A DNA stretch of 64,000 nucleotides from Enoplolaimus lenunculus (Eukaryota; Nematoda; Enoplea; Enoplida; Thoracostomopsidae), in NCBI GenBank assembly GCA_030248215.1, contig JASANG010001973.1, positions 1-64,000 on the forward strand. The letters are read 5' to 3'. This document shows positions 10,419 to 22,844 of this stretch, one piece after another. The translations under genes and the position numbers were made by a program. How positions within the stretch are numbered: position 1 is the stretch's first letter; every line of letters starts with the position of its first letter. The notes beneath the pieces are model-generated. The model had not been told where the DNA came from. It did not search any database and was given only the letters and a program-made list of their open reading frames with translations.

Positions 10419-13400
10419 TTTAGGTCGAAGCAAGAATCCATGTCTACGGTTTGGCGATGTATCTGCATTCAGCTAAAATCGTAAACGCCACTGTAAGCCG
10501 CAGTTAAAACCAACGAAATATTTTTGCAAAAGTTTCATTCAGCTCATACAATACGGCAAATGACGCTTGAAAATTTAACAAAATTTAATTGTCAAATTTA
10601 AACTAAGAACTCTTATTCCTTCTGTCTCAGAGATTATTTACCGCCGAAACAATTTTAATTCAAGTTTTAGTTACTTCGCAAATTGTGATGTTTGCCATTT
10701 GAAGTACAAATAAAATTGCCTTCGGGACGGCAAGAAAGTTTTGCGGTTAATTATGTTGGTGTAAAAATTTCGCCTACAAACCACAAAATTTATTAAAATG
10801 AAACAATTTTTGTCACCGACTTAAAACAAAATTCAACTTCATTTGGCTTAAAATTGAGGAGATGTTCAGTTTTAGATTTGGTATTGGCAACCACCAATGA
10901 TATTCACGTGATGTATATGTTTAATGCCTGGTAAACAAATACAACATCAATTCTTCAAAACCAACTTTGGGCACAAAATAAAACGACCATCAGTCGGGTT
11001 GAACGGCAAATACGTATTTAACTTTTTAACTGGAAAAAATATTTTTGACATTCAGAAATTCTGACGTTTTGTTTGGGACAATCGTTAAATCCTGTTCTTT
11101 GTTTATGCAACTCAAGTAAACGAGAAACAAACTGCATGATAAGTTTGGCTTTGATTGACGTAAATACCTCAAACATTATCAGCCACTACCCAGAAATATA
11201 ACAATTTATTATTATTATTATTATTCTTATTATTATTATTATTATGAATAAAACAACAATAGCAGAAGCAGTAATTCTGATAAAACAGCATGGAATCTAT
11301 AATATTTCCTGCGGTTTCAGTTACAGATTCAAGTAACTTAAGAATTTGGTTACCGGTTTTAGAAAAATAGTCTGTGCTCGACGACTTTATTTGTAATTTT
11401 TAAGCAGGTTTAAAGCTTTAAATGGTCGAAATTTGTTCAAAAAATGTTTTATTATTTTTGGAGACATTTGATACTTATATACTTACTTCAAATTGTAACC
11501 TATTAACGATGAATAATAAAAAACGTTTACAAGCCATAGAAAAGATGAAAGAGGTTAAAAACATTCAGATGATTGCAGGACACAAAATAACAACAATAGT
11601 AAAACATTACCAAAAAATAACAGCGTTAGGTACGAGTATTTATTGAGTGATTAAATTTTTTTATTTTTTTGCAGGGTACAAGCGGAGGTCAGCCTCATAC
11701 GAGCCAGAAAATCAACCTCCAGCTCCGACTCCTATCCAATGTTTGCCGGTAGTTATGGAAAATGCGGCAGTGAAATTTTGCATATCTTAGAAATTTATTC
11801 GTTTCATGCGTCTTGTTTTACCTTTCGGTACAATTTTAACAAATATTACTTCTTGCAAAAAAACATTTGATACTACAGATTATATGTTTTAAACACATTA
11901 TTTGTACAGTTTCTGTGAGGCGCTCCGTCATTTTTACGCAATTAAGCGATACTGTAATAAAATAGGTGAAACAATAGGGATAGAATGGCACACCGTAGCA
12001 ATACATGATGATCTCTAATTACAATTTCGATCCTGATGTCACTTTTAGCTTAGGGAATCTTGGCCCGTTTTTCAAAGCCACACATGGCTGAACGGATATT
12101 GGAACCTACCAAATTTGTTGGGTAGAAATAAAAGGCAGCTATTCCAATATTTAATAACCAATTTTTATGTCATTGACGTTTTACCCTGTTCTCATTGGGA
12201 CGTTCCCACAGGTTCAGCCTGAGACCGGTTGTGGGCGGTCGCTCCTTCCTTCTATCGGATAACAAAGACCTGTTGTTCTGTTGACAAATTAAAAACCAAG
12301 AACCTAATCAAACACCGCCTGCATGCTCTTTATGGCAGTTTATACATGTAACATCAGTAGTGTTAATATGGAATTCGTGTGTAAGCACATATGCAAACGC
12401 AAAACATTGCCAACAACCATCAAAACACGACTTCGCTGAAGCGAGGTCGCGAATAAAGGAATTGCCAAGATTTCGTAAAAGTAAGCGTAAAGCGAAAGGT
12501 TTAATAGCATCTTACAGATATTTGCTAGCAGACAACTTTTATATTCCTAAAATTTCGGCAAATTACTTTGTGTGTTTGTGACAACATACACTTTTCCCTC
12601 CCACAAATGGAATACATGAAAAACGCAACGCGGGCGGATACTTTTTGTACCACGCAAATTTTGCCAAATTACACAGTCTTTCTTATGTAAAAGTGGTTAT
12701 CCACTCTTGGTAATACAAATTAACATTGTAGTAATATTAATGTTAATACAGGTAATCATTATACTGACCTTAGGGCTTATGGCTTCAACTGTAAGCGATT
12801 TAGAAAATTCTTGGTTTGTCCCATCTCACAGGGGATTTCGTTTGACGCAATTAACATTTCGCTAAAAAGCATTTGATATCACAAGTTTTTTGATCAACAA
12901 AAAAATGCCTGCGTATAAAAGTTAATTGAATTTTACATGACATAATTAGCGACGTTCATTCTGTGTTGAATCGAAACAGGGGAGATAAAGACTGCACCGT
13001 CCATCAGCCGAAATTTATCTTTGCCCTTTGGATGTATTGAATTATTGAAAAAGAATTGAACGTTTTCTAATTTATTCTTTAAGAGCCAGTAGATTAGGTT
13101 ATACGTACACCGCAGTGTAGCAGTTGATTTGTTATTAATGTCTGTAAAACTGTAACGATGCCTTGAGGAGAAAAAGGTTTTTGCTAAAAGGTTACAAATG
13201 AAATCGATCAAAGACATTTCGTCATTATTCAGTTTTGTTATGTTGAAATGTTACTATTCTGGTGTAACAAAACAATACTTTAATGCACTTTTCGATACTG
13301 ACTCAGTCGGGCGCCTGTAGATACAGGAAGGCCAAAAGAAACTCATCCTACTTCCTTGTGGCATATGACCCCAAAATATCTGGTAACTAAAGGTAATCTG

Positions 13401-13834
13401 GTAAACACCAGGCAGCAAGAAAGCTTCAGCAGTTCCTGAGGTGGATAACAAGAGAAACAAGCTGATATTACGCGTAAGACAAATATAAAAGTAGTCAGCT
13501 AACCTTGCTTATGGAATATCCACGTTATACTGCACGCGCTACTGCAAAAAAATGTCTGGGTCTGAGTAAGGCCCGACGTCGTTTTAACACACTCTATTAC
13601 GAGACCACTATGACGTCCGGTAGTCCCTATCGAGGACGTAAAGACATATTGCACTGCGTTCATATAGCATCGCAAACAGACATAGGAACAACACAAACAC
13701 ATATATACACTTATTTATTGTGCTTATTTTTTAACCCTTTGTCCCGACTCCCTTCGGACAGTGTCGGCACAACGCTAGTTGCAGCCTCGATTTAACACAG
13801 ATCTCTACCTGGCGGTTGAATCAATTTTTACATT
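10419..13834. other. Intergenic, no gene recognised
   Basis: AT-rich with chance frames below 100 codons on both strands. It holds a (ATT)n microsatellite at about 11203-11245. A block at 13540-13795 (ACTCCCTTCGGACAGTGTCG and an ACACAAACACATATATACAC run) is more complex than its surroundings and may be the end of a dispersed element, but no second copy was seen in the window. Confidence 0.5.
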
Positions 13835-13885
13835 AGCGCACGCATTATAAGGTGGATGACCCATTATAGCTTATAATACTGGTAT
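13830..13885. mobile_element. Fragment of the TTA-flanked minisatellite-carrying element
   Basis: GCGCACGCATTATAAGGTGG resembles the right terminus of the element at 20774-22051 (GCGTACGCGTTATAAAGTGG). Only the end is present. Confidence 0.4.
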
Positions 13886-15109
13886 TGACAGTATCGGTGT
13901 GTTTTGATTATTGGGTTTCAAGTATTATTAGTCATTTTGGTTGGAAAGTTTGCAACCGAAGTTAACATCATTTTTGCAAAAATGTAAGAACGAAACTAAA
14001 AATCTTCTTATAGAACAGGTATAAACTAAACCTACACAATTTTGTATTTACAGCTATGATTTAGCATATAATAATTTGCTTACGTATATTAAATCAGCTG
14101 GAACAGTGTCAAAAATGCAAATGTGTGACGTTCGAGCTGCAAATTGTAGATTTTGGTTTATAAAAAATTTATGCAGGGTTCATGTTATTAATGGGTCGAC
14201 GGGAAACGCGTTTTGCCCCTATTATAATAGCGGGCGGGTACATTCTGTCCGCTAGTTGATCCGCTATCAATATAAAAAAATTTGAATTGTCTGCGTTCTT
14301 GACGTGACATCTACTGTTTGTACTGAACTATCATATGATATTAGAAATCTTGTATGTCAGTGCCACATGATATGTTTGAAAGTGTTTGCAAAGTTGTGGT
14401 AAAGTAGCTTACCCGTCCTGTAGAATGTCATACAATACTAAACTTTGAAATTTGAATGATTTGTACTTACAAATATATTTTAAGAAAATTTTTGAATTTT
14501 GAATAGTGAGAATGCGTTGTGATCAGCAATCTACGACTACTACAATTAGCAGTAAGGGCAACCGTCTAAGCTGTTGCATTTGGCTACACTGCAAGTGTTG
14601 CAGCTCGTTGCAAATGTTGACAGCAACTGTCTACGGTTTTACAACTGAAAACAGCAATCGTAACCGACGATTGTTTCTGAAACCCAGTAGATGTTGGCCC
14701 TAAATTGTTTATAAGCTCACAAAGGCGATTGCTGTTTAAAATTTTGCCAAAATTTTATTTCAGAATTTTTTCCGCTAAAAATTTAACAGCAAAGACAGTT
14801 GCTTTAAAAGTTTTGTCAGGGTAGTGGTTGTTGCTAAGGTAAGGGCGTACCCGTTGAGGGCAGTCGTCTACGGGTGATGAAAAATTGCACATCGTGTACG
14901 CACGATATTGTGGACATCGTATTATTACCGCTGGATCACCCTACATTCGTGTTTTGGGCAGCGTTTAAATGTGTATTGGCATATGTACAAATATGTTTAT
15001 ATTTATATTTCAAAAGTTTGTAAGGAATACATTAGGGTTGCAGTTTTGAAATTATGTTGACTGGTTTTTTAGAAATACAAAAAGTTATTCACGAGACGAC
15101 ACAAAGATT
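13886..15109. other. Intergenic, repeat remnants only
   Basis: A block at 14098-14165 (GCTGGAACAGTGTC, GTGTGACGTTCGAGC) resembles 29393-29470, so it is a dispersed remnant. The rest contains no supported gene. The last few hundred bases should include the 3' UTR of GPCR gene 2. Confidence 0.45.
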
Positions 15110-18100
15110 TCAATCGTCAGCCAATGAATTTTCGTCCATTTCATCATTTTTATAAACATCACAACGCAAATGCTCAGTCATTGCCAAGTCAGCTTTCCCT
15201 TGCTTTCGATAAGTAAATGTTTGTTTTCGCAAAGCAGGACTGTGGCCACCAGGAGTTACTCGACTTGCAGGTAAGATATAATCAATCAACTGTTGAGTCA
15301 TTCCCTGAAATCCAATCCGAAGTGACCGGATTCGGAAAAATATCAACGGATTTATGAGAGCCTGAAGAGAAAACGTTGCTCTGAGTACAAATTGAACGAC
15401 ATAAAAATGTTTTAAATCAGCAAATTCAACGCCGTTTTTAACGTTTATTAAATGTAGAATTTGAATGGCGAAATAAATCGATAAATGCGTTGCGTACAGG
15501 GCACAAACGATGATAATAACTCGAATGTACTTTGTACGATTTTGTATATTTCGTTGATTTGAACCTTGCCGGCTCTGATATATTACATTTGAAACAAATT
15601 GGGATGCTTTTCGTAATGCCCTGACCCCTGAAATACGAGGAGTTTCCGCCTGGGTCGAAGTTGAATCTCGCGTTGTTGAAAACCGATTTTCGTTCAAAAC
15701 TTTACTGTCAAAATTTTCAAACATTTCAGCATTTGTTAAACTATGACACGAATGAGATGGTTCGTCGTTGCTAAAAAGTTGCCGTTTGCCATCACAGCAA
15801 TCGTCCAGTTTAGGCAAAGACCCGTTTTTCAACGAATTATTAATTTTACAAATGCAGTTTGTAGAATTAAAATCCAAATTATTTTCAATTTCTGATTGCT
15901 GTACTGAACAGATTTTGTGTTGAGTCTGATAAACACTCGTTGTATAAGGAGTCATTTGTTGCTTTTCACAAGACTTTTCAGTCCAATTATCACAGTTTGA
16001 TTTGGATGATGGCAAAAATCCACAAGAATAATAGTATTTACTGTTGGACACCAACGCGAAATTAGGTGATGGCCTGTTTGCATTAATATTTGTAACAAAA
16101 TTTGGCTTGCGTATCAAGCAAGTTTTGCTACAATTAATACCACATGGATTTGTGAAAATGTCACCGGAATAATTGCATTTTAACGTTGCCATTTTGGTGG
16201 TTTCAGTTGCTGATGTTTGAGATTTTGTGGTTTGAAGACTTGTGGACTGAAGCGGAGTCAAACTCTTTTGTGACGTTGGTTTGGACCAATAATTTGTGGA
16301 ACCGATTTGTTTGGTTTGACACTGACGACATATTTTCTGAAATTGAAATGCAGCAAAAACAATATTTGAACTAAAAAAGATGATAACATTGAGACGACAT
16401 CTTCATTTGTTCGTTTTCCTTGCAAGATTTTTTGTTAAACATCCATGAATTACGAAAAACAATTTCAAACCTCATCATCAGCTCCAAGCAGATCGTTTAC
16501 GGACAGTAAATTTGCAGACCAAACGTCTGCCTGGTTTACATAAGCAACTGTTCGTTGATTGAATATATTTATTCAACTCGAAAAGGTTTGTTAATTTATT
16601 CAAAAATGTAGAATTACACTTAGGGTTGTATGCTAACGTGAAGCCACATGCCACAATCACCGCTCTATGAAGCCAAACTTTAACCAGTTTGAAGTCTGTA
16701 TTTATTGTACAGTTCACAACTGTACAACAATTTAGATTTGTTAATTTTTCAAATTACAAAACGGATTCACAACAGATTTGTCGAGAAGATTAACATTTAA
16801 GTAAAATGTAATTCTTCAGTTAAGCAGGACCAAATAGCTTCCTTCACGAATATTTTGCTGCAGATGCGTTTGATGTTCGTTTGTTAACACTGTTCATTCT
16901 CATAATCTGCGTCAACCGCGTGGATATCGTATTCTGTCCGATACATTTGTAAAATATTCAACTGCTTAGGGATTGAACTAAATATGTATACATCTTTCAT
17001 ATTAAGTTGGCTAAGTTTTGGCCCGACAACTTTTTGCAACTGAAAATGAGAGACTTTCGTACGAGGTTTCGCTCCTGTAATCGGCGGATTCTCAGTTCAA
17101 CGCCCAACCACGGAGTCACATCGTCTCACGATAAGCGTCTGTCTTTTTACGTTTTATGCCTGATTTAGAACCTCAATACTATACACATGTATCTTGGCTG
17201 TTATATGTATAACTGCTTCTGTATATCTACACACTAACTACATTGATCTTACCGATGTGGAGAATCCGCATGAGGCTTAGGGTTGCGCTATACTTTACGT
17301 CCGGCGCCGTCCATCATCGTCCGTCACCATACCGTGCGGTGACAGATGGCACTGGACGGTACCGTCCTGGTGACGGACGGCGCTGCCCGTCTGAAAAAGT
17401 ACAGCGCAACCCTAAATAGTCTCTACTTCAATTTCAAAATCTTCAACTGAAAAATATCTGAAACGAAAATTTCTGCTCCACCGCTCATTGCTTACCACAC
17501 AAACATTCGTTTCGCCACAAATAATCGCACACGAGCGGCAAACTAATGGTTTGTGGTCAGTTTGTGACGCCAATTTTGGGGTTTGACTGTGTTGTTTTGA
17601 TTGAATCTGTAAAACATCTCCGTTGAACTGTGAGATTTTGGTGCATTCATTATGAAACGTAGTTAATTTTCTTGTAGAACCAATCGCCTTTTGAGACCGT
17701 AAACTTTTCGTTGACTTTTTCAGTTCGTTTCTGCGACGAGAATTCTGCCCTGAACCCAGTCTGCTATCTTTAGAGTCAGTCATTTGTTTTGATGTCGAAC
17801 AATTATTTGAGCATTGTTGTCCAAATTGTATACTTTTACGTATATAAACATATAATTGTAAATAAACAACAATAATAATTATAATAAATGATAGCAAACA
17901 GCTGATTAAAATTAATGAATATAAATCAAGCGGATCTGAGCCACCCAATGAATTTGATGAAGCCGTATGTCTGATGACAATCATATCATTCTTCCACGGT
18001 GTTGCATGAACTCCTTCCCGATTGAGAGCAGTTGAATTCCGTGAAACAATTGCAACTCGGCTGGAAATAACTGGATTTCTAAACGATCTGGCGATTGTAA

Positions 18101-18821
18101 AAGCCAGCGCTGCAGTCCAGGTTGCTAAAATCACAAAAACAATTTTGCGTCGAGTAAAATGTTTTCGATAATGAAAATTAAGTTTAATAAAACAATATTC
18201 GTTGACAACTGCAAGGACCAAATTAAACACTGAACAAATATTAACAAAGTTTAACATTAAAATTGAAGTTTGAAGAAGCGAAAGTCGACTTTGACGAGCA
18301 TACGGCAACACCGGATGACGGCCTTTGTTGTATGGATCCGTCAAGTTTGTGACTGCATCGAGCAAATCTTCTCCCAGCCGTGAAGCAGTTGTCGCTGATT
18401 TTGTTGATTCAGATCGCCCGGAATAAAGATAAAGCAATACACCGCCGATGTATATCGAACATAGCGATTTTATGATATCAATCAGTGCGAAATTAATTAT
18501 TAATATGTACAGAACGGTTTTTTTGCGTAAATAACGCAAAACGGCCAAAATAACCGCATTAGCACAAAGCGCTGCTATACCGCCGACAATGTAGAATACT
18601 GCAAAGACTTGTTGAAATAGAGTTTTGTTGGTTATTAGCATATTTTCAGGGACGTCATCCTCTGTGAGCTCTGAAGATCCGCCGGATTTAAAGCTGGGTG
18701 GAGTTTTTTGAGATGAAAATTTTTGCCATATCGATATAATGTCTTCAACTGTTGAACCTGGATTAAATGGATTATTGTCAGCGAGTGTGCTCAGGTTACT
18801 TGAACGTAACAAAGTTGTCAT
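15110..18821 (-). CDS. Divergent class A (rhodopsin-like) GPCR, paralog 2, two exons
   Basis: Coding exons are 17496-18821 and 15110-16336 on the minus strand. The donor is TGTGTG|GTAAGC and the acceptor TTTCAATTTCAG|AAA; both are phase 0 at the same place as in paralog 1, giving 850 residues. Exon 1 (442 aa): N-terminus about 70 aa with NxS/T sites; TM1 (71-96), TM2 (104-131, FALID), a roughly 50-residue first extracellular loop without Cys, TM3 (181-209), TM4 (226-246), TM5 (300-325). Exon 2: TM6 (about 712-737), TM7 (751-773) with NPLIFF and helix-8-like FRIRSLRIGF. The third intracellular loop spans about 385 residues and contains a Cys-rich part (KCNY, CGINCSKTC, CICKI, DDCCDG). As in paralog 1, NEY replaces DRY and TM6 lacks CWxP. 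The conserved disulfide cysteine before TM3 is missing. The frame stays open past the donor only into the adjacent MITE. Confidence 0.88.
17277..17415. mobile_element. CG-rich MITE of the TTAGGGTTGCG family, intact TIRs, in the GPCR-2 intron
   Basis: The inverted ends TTAGGGTTGCGCTATACTTT and AAGTACAGCGCAACCCTAA bound a 139-bp element. The interior is made of inverted copies of CCGTCCATC / GACGGACGG, so the whole unit can fold into one long hairpin. It sits about 80 bp downstream of the exon 1 donor. The unspliced reading frame of exon 1 ends at a stop supplied by the MITE terminus. Confidence 0.85.
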
Positions 18822-20770
18822 ATTTTCACGTTTTATGAATAGTTTCGTTGAAGTTAGTGACAGCCAAAAATGTTGCCGCGTTTCGAAAATGTAATTTAAA
18901 AACTAAAAATTGAATAATTTAATAAAATGTTATAGCTATTAATCTTAAGCTAAATTATATAAAGTACGTCTGGATAAATATAGTACCCGCTGTACGCAAC
19001 ACAGAAATATGTTCTAAAATGCAAACAAATAGCAATACAAAGCATACATTTTCAAGACGTTCATAGCCGGTAGAAGTATCCGACGTCAAACGCTGATTTT
19101 GTTGAAAAATTTGGATTTTTCGGCAATGAATTGGAAAATGGCTTAATAAAAGCAGCGTCTGTTCCGGCCGGTAAAATGTGAATTTAATTGGGGCAGTTTG
19201 ACACCCGCATTTCTCATTATTGTAGTCAACTCAACATATGCCATTTGATAGAAACTCCGGTGTCAAAACATTTCAATAAATTTTCATTACATTATTTCTG
19301 TTTAAAAGTTACTTAAACAATTTCACAAGCGAATGTCGAATCAGATTTCCAAAGAGTTTCCCATCACAGATGCGGCTGCTACAATTTGACATTTGGGACA
19401 AAACAGGAACTGTTACAATTTGTGGACATTTTGTTCTGTACATACACGTAATAAACGAAACAAGTCAGCTTGGTTTGAGCTGTGCGCAAACATTAGCGAA
19501 TGCACAACCACTTGGATGCAATTTTCTTTTCACAAAATAATCACCTTTCTGATCTAAGAAAATATTCTAAACAAAGCAATGCTGGAACGTTGCCCAAAAT
19601 ACGGTCATGTCGCAATTCCAGGTTTTATTATGTGAATTAATCTAGTAGAATGTGAGGTCTGTTAAAACTGTAAATCAAAGTTTGTTGTGCGAACAAAATA
19701 GCATTCAATAACGCAACAAGCTATTTCAACCTAATTTTTCTCAGAATATTACACTTTAGAGTTGTGTGTGAGTGATATTTCGACTTTTGAACCCTTTCCT
19801 TTCATACCAAAGAATAAAACTTAAGCCCATGTTCACGCTTAGGAACTGGCTTAGGCAAAACTTTAGGCTTAGTTTCGGCTTAAAGCTACATATACATAAT
19901 CTTAAGCTTCAGTCTCACAATCTGGCTGCAAACAGGCTTGAATAATCAACGTCGTCACGAATTTTAACAACACAAATCGATTAATTTGCTTTTTTGAAAT
20001 TTGTTGAAACAATTTGAAAAGGAAATTTTAAAATGGTAGCCAAGGGTCAGCATCAACCACATGTACCCTTTTATAAATGACATAAGTGTATTCCGCAGTG
20101 CTGTGGGGGGAGGCAATCTGTTATGCCAGGGGTTCAACAAAGTAATTTGAATGTTAGTTTGCCATTAACATATCGTTATAATAATGCTTCGAAGCCTGAG
20201 TTTCTCCGTGTGACAAATATAAATAAATCCGTTTTCACCGCGTCTCTTGGCCCTTCTGCGCCCCAGTCAATTTCCAAAAAATATGGATAAGGCAAAACTG
20301 TGACAACAGGAAAAACTTCCTGCTTAAAATATATTAAACATTTAATTCAACAAAAACAACGTCAAAAACACAACTCAATGCGCCCGTAATTGAATAAACA
20401 GTTTCTGTACAAAAGTTTTTGCCTGTCTCTCGTTTCCTTTGTAACAGTTCAAGCGGTCAGGTCAGCTTCAAAATTATTCACAATCTGCCAAATCCTTACG
20501 ATATCAGTGATTTTTTCAATCATCGACGTATTTTAAGTGAGTGTTGAGCAGGTATACGACAGCAGATATATGACGAATATATATGTCGTAGCCCAAGTCG
20601 TAATTCAAGCCCAGTTCTGAATTGAGCTTGTTGAGGGCGGAATTACAACTTGGGTTTTCCCATGGCGGAATTCTGTCTCTACTGCAAGTAAACGCGTTGT
20701 GATTGGTCACTACTTTGATGCCATGCTAAAATACAATTCGCTGATGCAAATACTCTTTGTTTACCGGCTC
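18822..20770. other. Intergenic, no gene recognised
   Basis: AT-rich. At about 19815-19915 there is a run of degenerate TTAGGC-like hexamers (ACGCTTAGGAACTGGCTTAGG, then TTTAGGCTTAG), as inside the element family at 60461-60608, but without clear ends. No exon with supporting splice signals was found. Confidence 0.45.
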
Positions 20771-21040
20771 TTATGCGTCGTCTACTTTATAACGCGTACG
20801 CAGCGTGGATTTTTGCATCGTCAATTGACGCTTGCCGTCGTATGATTCCTCATGTTTGTTTCGTTGACGGCATCTCATTGCTTGTTTTAATAGAAGCTGT
20901 CGATACAATTTTAACATTCACAAATTTTATTTCTGAATATTTTCAGCTTAAAATTTATGATAGTAGCTGTAAATGGGGTATCTCATAAACCGAAGTAACT
21001 ACACTTTCAGTATTTGCAAAGCCGTCTGCTCAACAACTGC

Positions 21041-21337
21041 CATCTCAGTATTTGTTTCAATTTACGGTTGGGGCATCTCAGTATTTGTTTCAATTTACGG
21101 TTGGGGCATCTCAGTATTTGTTTCAATTTACGGTTGGGGCATCTCAGTATTTGTTTCAATTTACGGTTGGGGCATCTCAGTATTTGTTTCAATTTACGGT
21201 TGGGGCATCTCAGTATTTGTTTCAATTTACGGTTGGGGCATCTCAGTATTTGTTTCAATTTACGGTTGGGGCATCTCAGTATTTGTTTCAATTTACGGTT
21301 GGGGCATCTCAGTATTTGTTTCAATTTACGGTTGGGG
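21041..21337. repeat. Perfect minisatellite, 9 copies of a 33-bp unit
   Basis: The unit starts CATCTCAGTATTTGTTTC and ends AATTTACGGTTGGGG; all nine copies appear identical. Because 33 is a multiple of three and the unit has few stops, several overlapping frames on both strands stay open and look like a repeat protein. No start context, splice signal or codon bias supports a gene. Confidence 0.95.
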
Positions 21338-21597
21338 TAGCCATATTTTAGACGGTAAATTTAGATAATGATTTTGTGTTCAATATCTGGTCGGGAAGCC
21401 TAATTGAGTAATAATTAGTGCCAATTCGGCTTAAAAATTCTATATCTAATTCGTTCTTCGGAGCCGTTGTACCCTATCCAAGTTCTTTTCCAGTTCCGGT
21501 ATATTTTTAACTTTCCGGTTCCGGTATTTTATTCCGGTTTACCCCCTTATTTTGGATGAAGTGGTGTGTTTGCACAACTGCACATAAAACTTGAAAG

Positions 21598-21700
21598 CAA
21601 TTGGCAGCTACTGTCTACAAAAGTAGGGCAATTGACAGCTACTGTCTACGTAAGTAGCGCAATTGACAGCTACTGTTAATGAAATTAGTGCCATTGACGA
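21598..21700. repeat. Three 31-bp subrepeats inside the TIR element
   Basis: GCAATTGACAGCTACTGTCT followed by ACGTAAGTAGC is repeated three times with small changes. The CAATTGAC core also appears at the element ends, so these may be internal binding repeats. Confidence 0.7.
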
Positions 21701-22051
21701 GTAAGCTGTCCGTTTATATGAATAGTACTTACAGCTTCTAGTTCACCTGAATAGAGGTATGAACGGTTAGGGGATTTTCTTATCAAAGCAATTGGCATTT
21801 GCTGTTTCGTAGTTAGCTTTAGTAGAGCCAATCCTTCATAAACAAAACGCACTGTTTACAACTACTGTTTTTTTGCATGATCGCAGCTGTCAATTGAATT
21901 AATAATTTTAACGATAAATTTTTCTGAAATACACTTGCCATCTACTGTTCTGTCAATAGCAAAAGTAGGGGTCAATTGACGATGCAAAAATCCACACCAA
22001 TTGACGATGCAAAAATCCACACAGCGTACGCGTTATAAAGTGGACGATGCA

Positions 22052-22844
22052 TTAAGGTAATTTTATGAAAGCAACATCAAATTCACTGTCCAATAAAGTA
22101 CCAGTTTTAATCATTTTCATCATAGAGTACACTGTGAGCAATTAAAAATAAATGAGTCCAAAACATACACAAAGTAAAGTCTGTTTCCAACAAAAGTGAC
22201 ATCCTATGTTAACGAGAACGTTGTCTGATGAACCGAAGTATTAACTAAACCGGGCTTTTTAGCTTAGGAATGATCTGTAGGTTGCAAATATTACAGATGG
22301 TTTTTCTTTTTAAGTATTTTATAAACCCATCTGATCCTAAACAAATTCAGTTTTAAAACTTATAAAATGTCAAACTTTTCATATTTTACATAAAGTTTCA
22401 CAAAACTGAATCGATAATCGTCGAAATGTCGATGAATTAAACACTCAATTTTGTCGCAATGCAGCTTAATTCAAGTTGCCTTTGCGGCTGCAAACATCAA
22501 GCGATTATCATTAAGAAATGAAGAGATTTATTCCATCAGTTAAGCCATAAAATCCGTCAAAGTCGCAATTGCAAAAAACGAATTTTTATTATTTTTCTGG
22601 AAAAGCAACTTATGCCTTCTTGCATGTGCGACCGTAAACACAGGTGATTATCTTTAAAAATCGGCCAAATATTATTTTGAGGCCGAAAAGTATTCATTTC
22701 ATCAAAAGATCGCAAAATCTATGAGATCATATTTGAAAAATATCTTCAAATAAATTGAAAATGTTTCATTTAAGCTCTGAATTCCGCCGAAAATGACCGA
22801 TATTACATAAATATAACATATCAATTCCGAAGCAAATGAGTGTG
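22052..22844. other. Intergenic, no gene recognised
   Basis: AT-rich sequence with no supported feature. Confidence 0.4.

Larger units (their letters stand above)
20774..22051. mobile_element. 1.28-kb TIR element carrying a minisatellite, TTA target duplication
   Basis: Terminal inverted repeats of about 55 bp start TGCGTCGTCTACTTTATAAC on the left. On the right the inverse ends GTTATAAAGTGGACGATGCA. Both ends continue through GCGTACGC and GGATTTTTGCATCGTCAATTG. TTA flanks both sides (20771-20773 and 22052-22054). There is no transposase frame. Internal features are a 9 x 33-bp array, three 31-bp units and a short subterminal duplication. The TGC start and TTA duplication resemble the CTGAAGC family and point to PIF/Harbinger-type mobilisation; this is inference. 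Confidence 0.85.

Noticed and set aside
20973-21368. Repeat protein of 11-residue GISVFVSIYGW-type units
   Set aside because: It is a perfect minisatellite that stays open in several frames on both strands and sits within a TIR element. No independent coding evidence.
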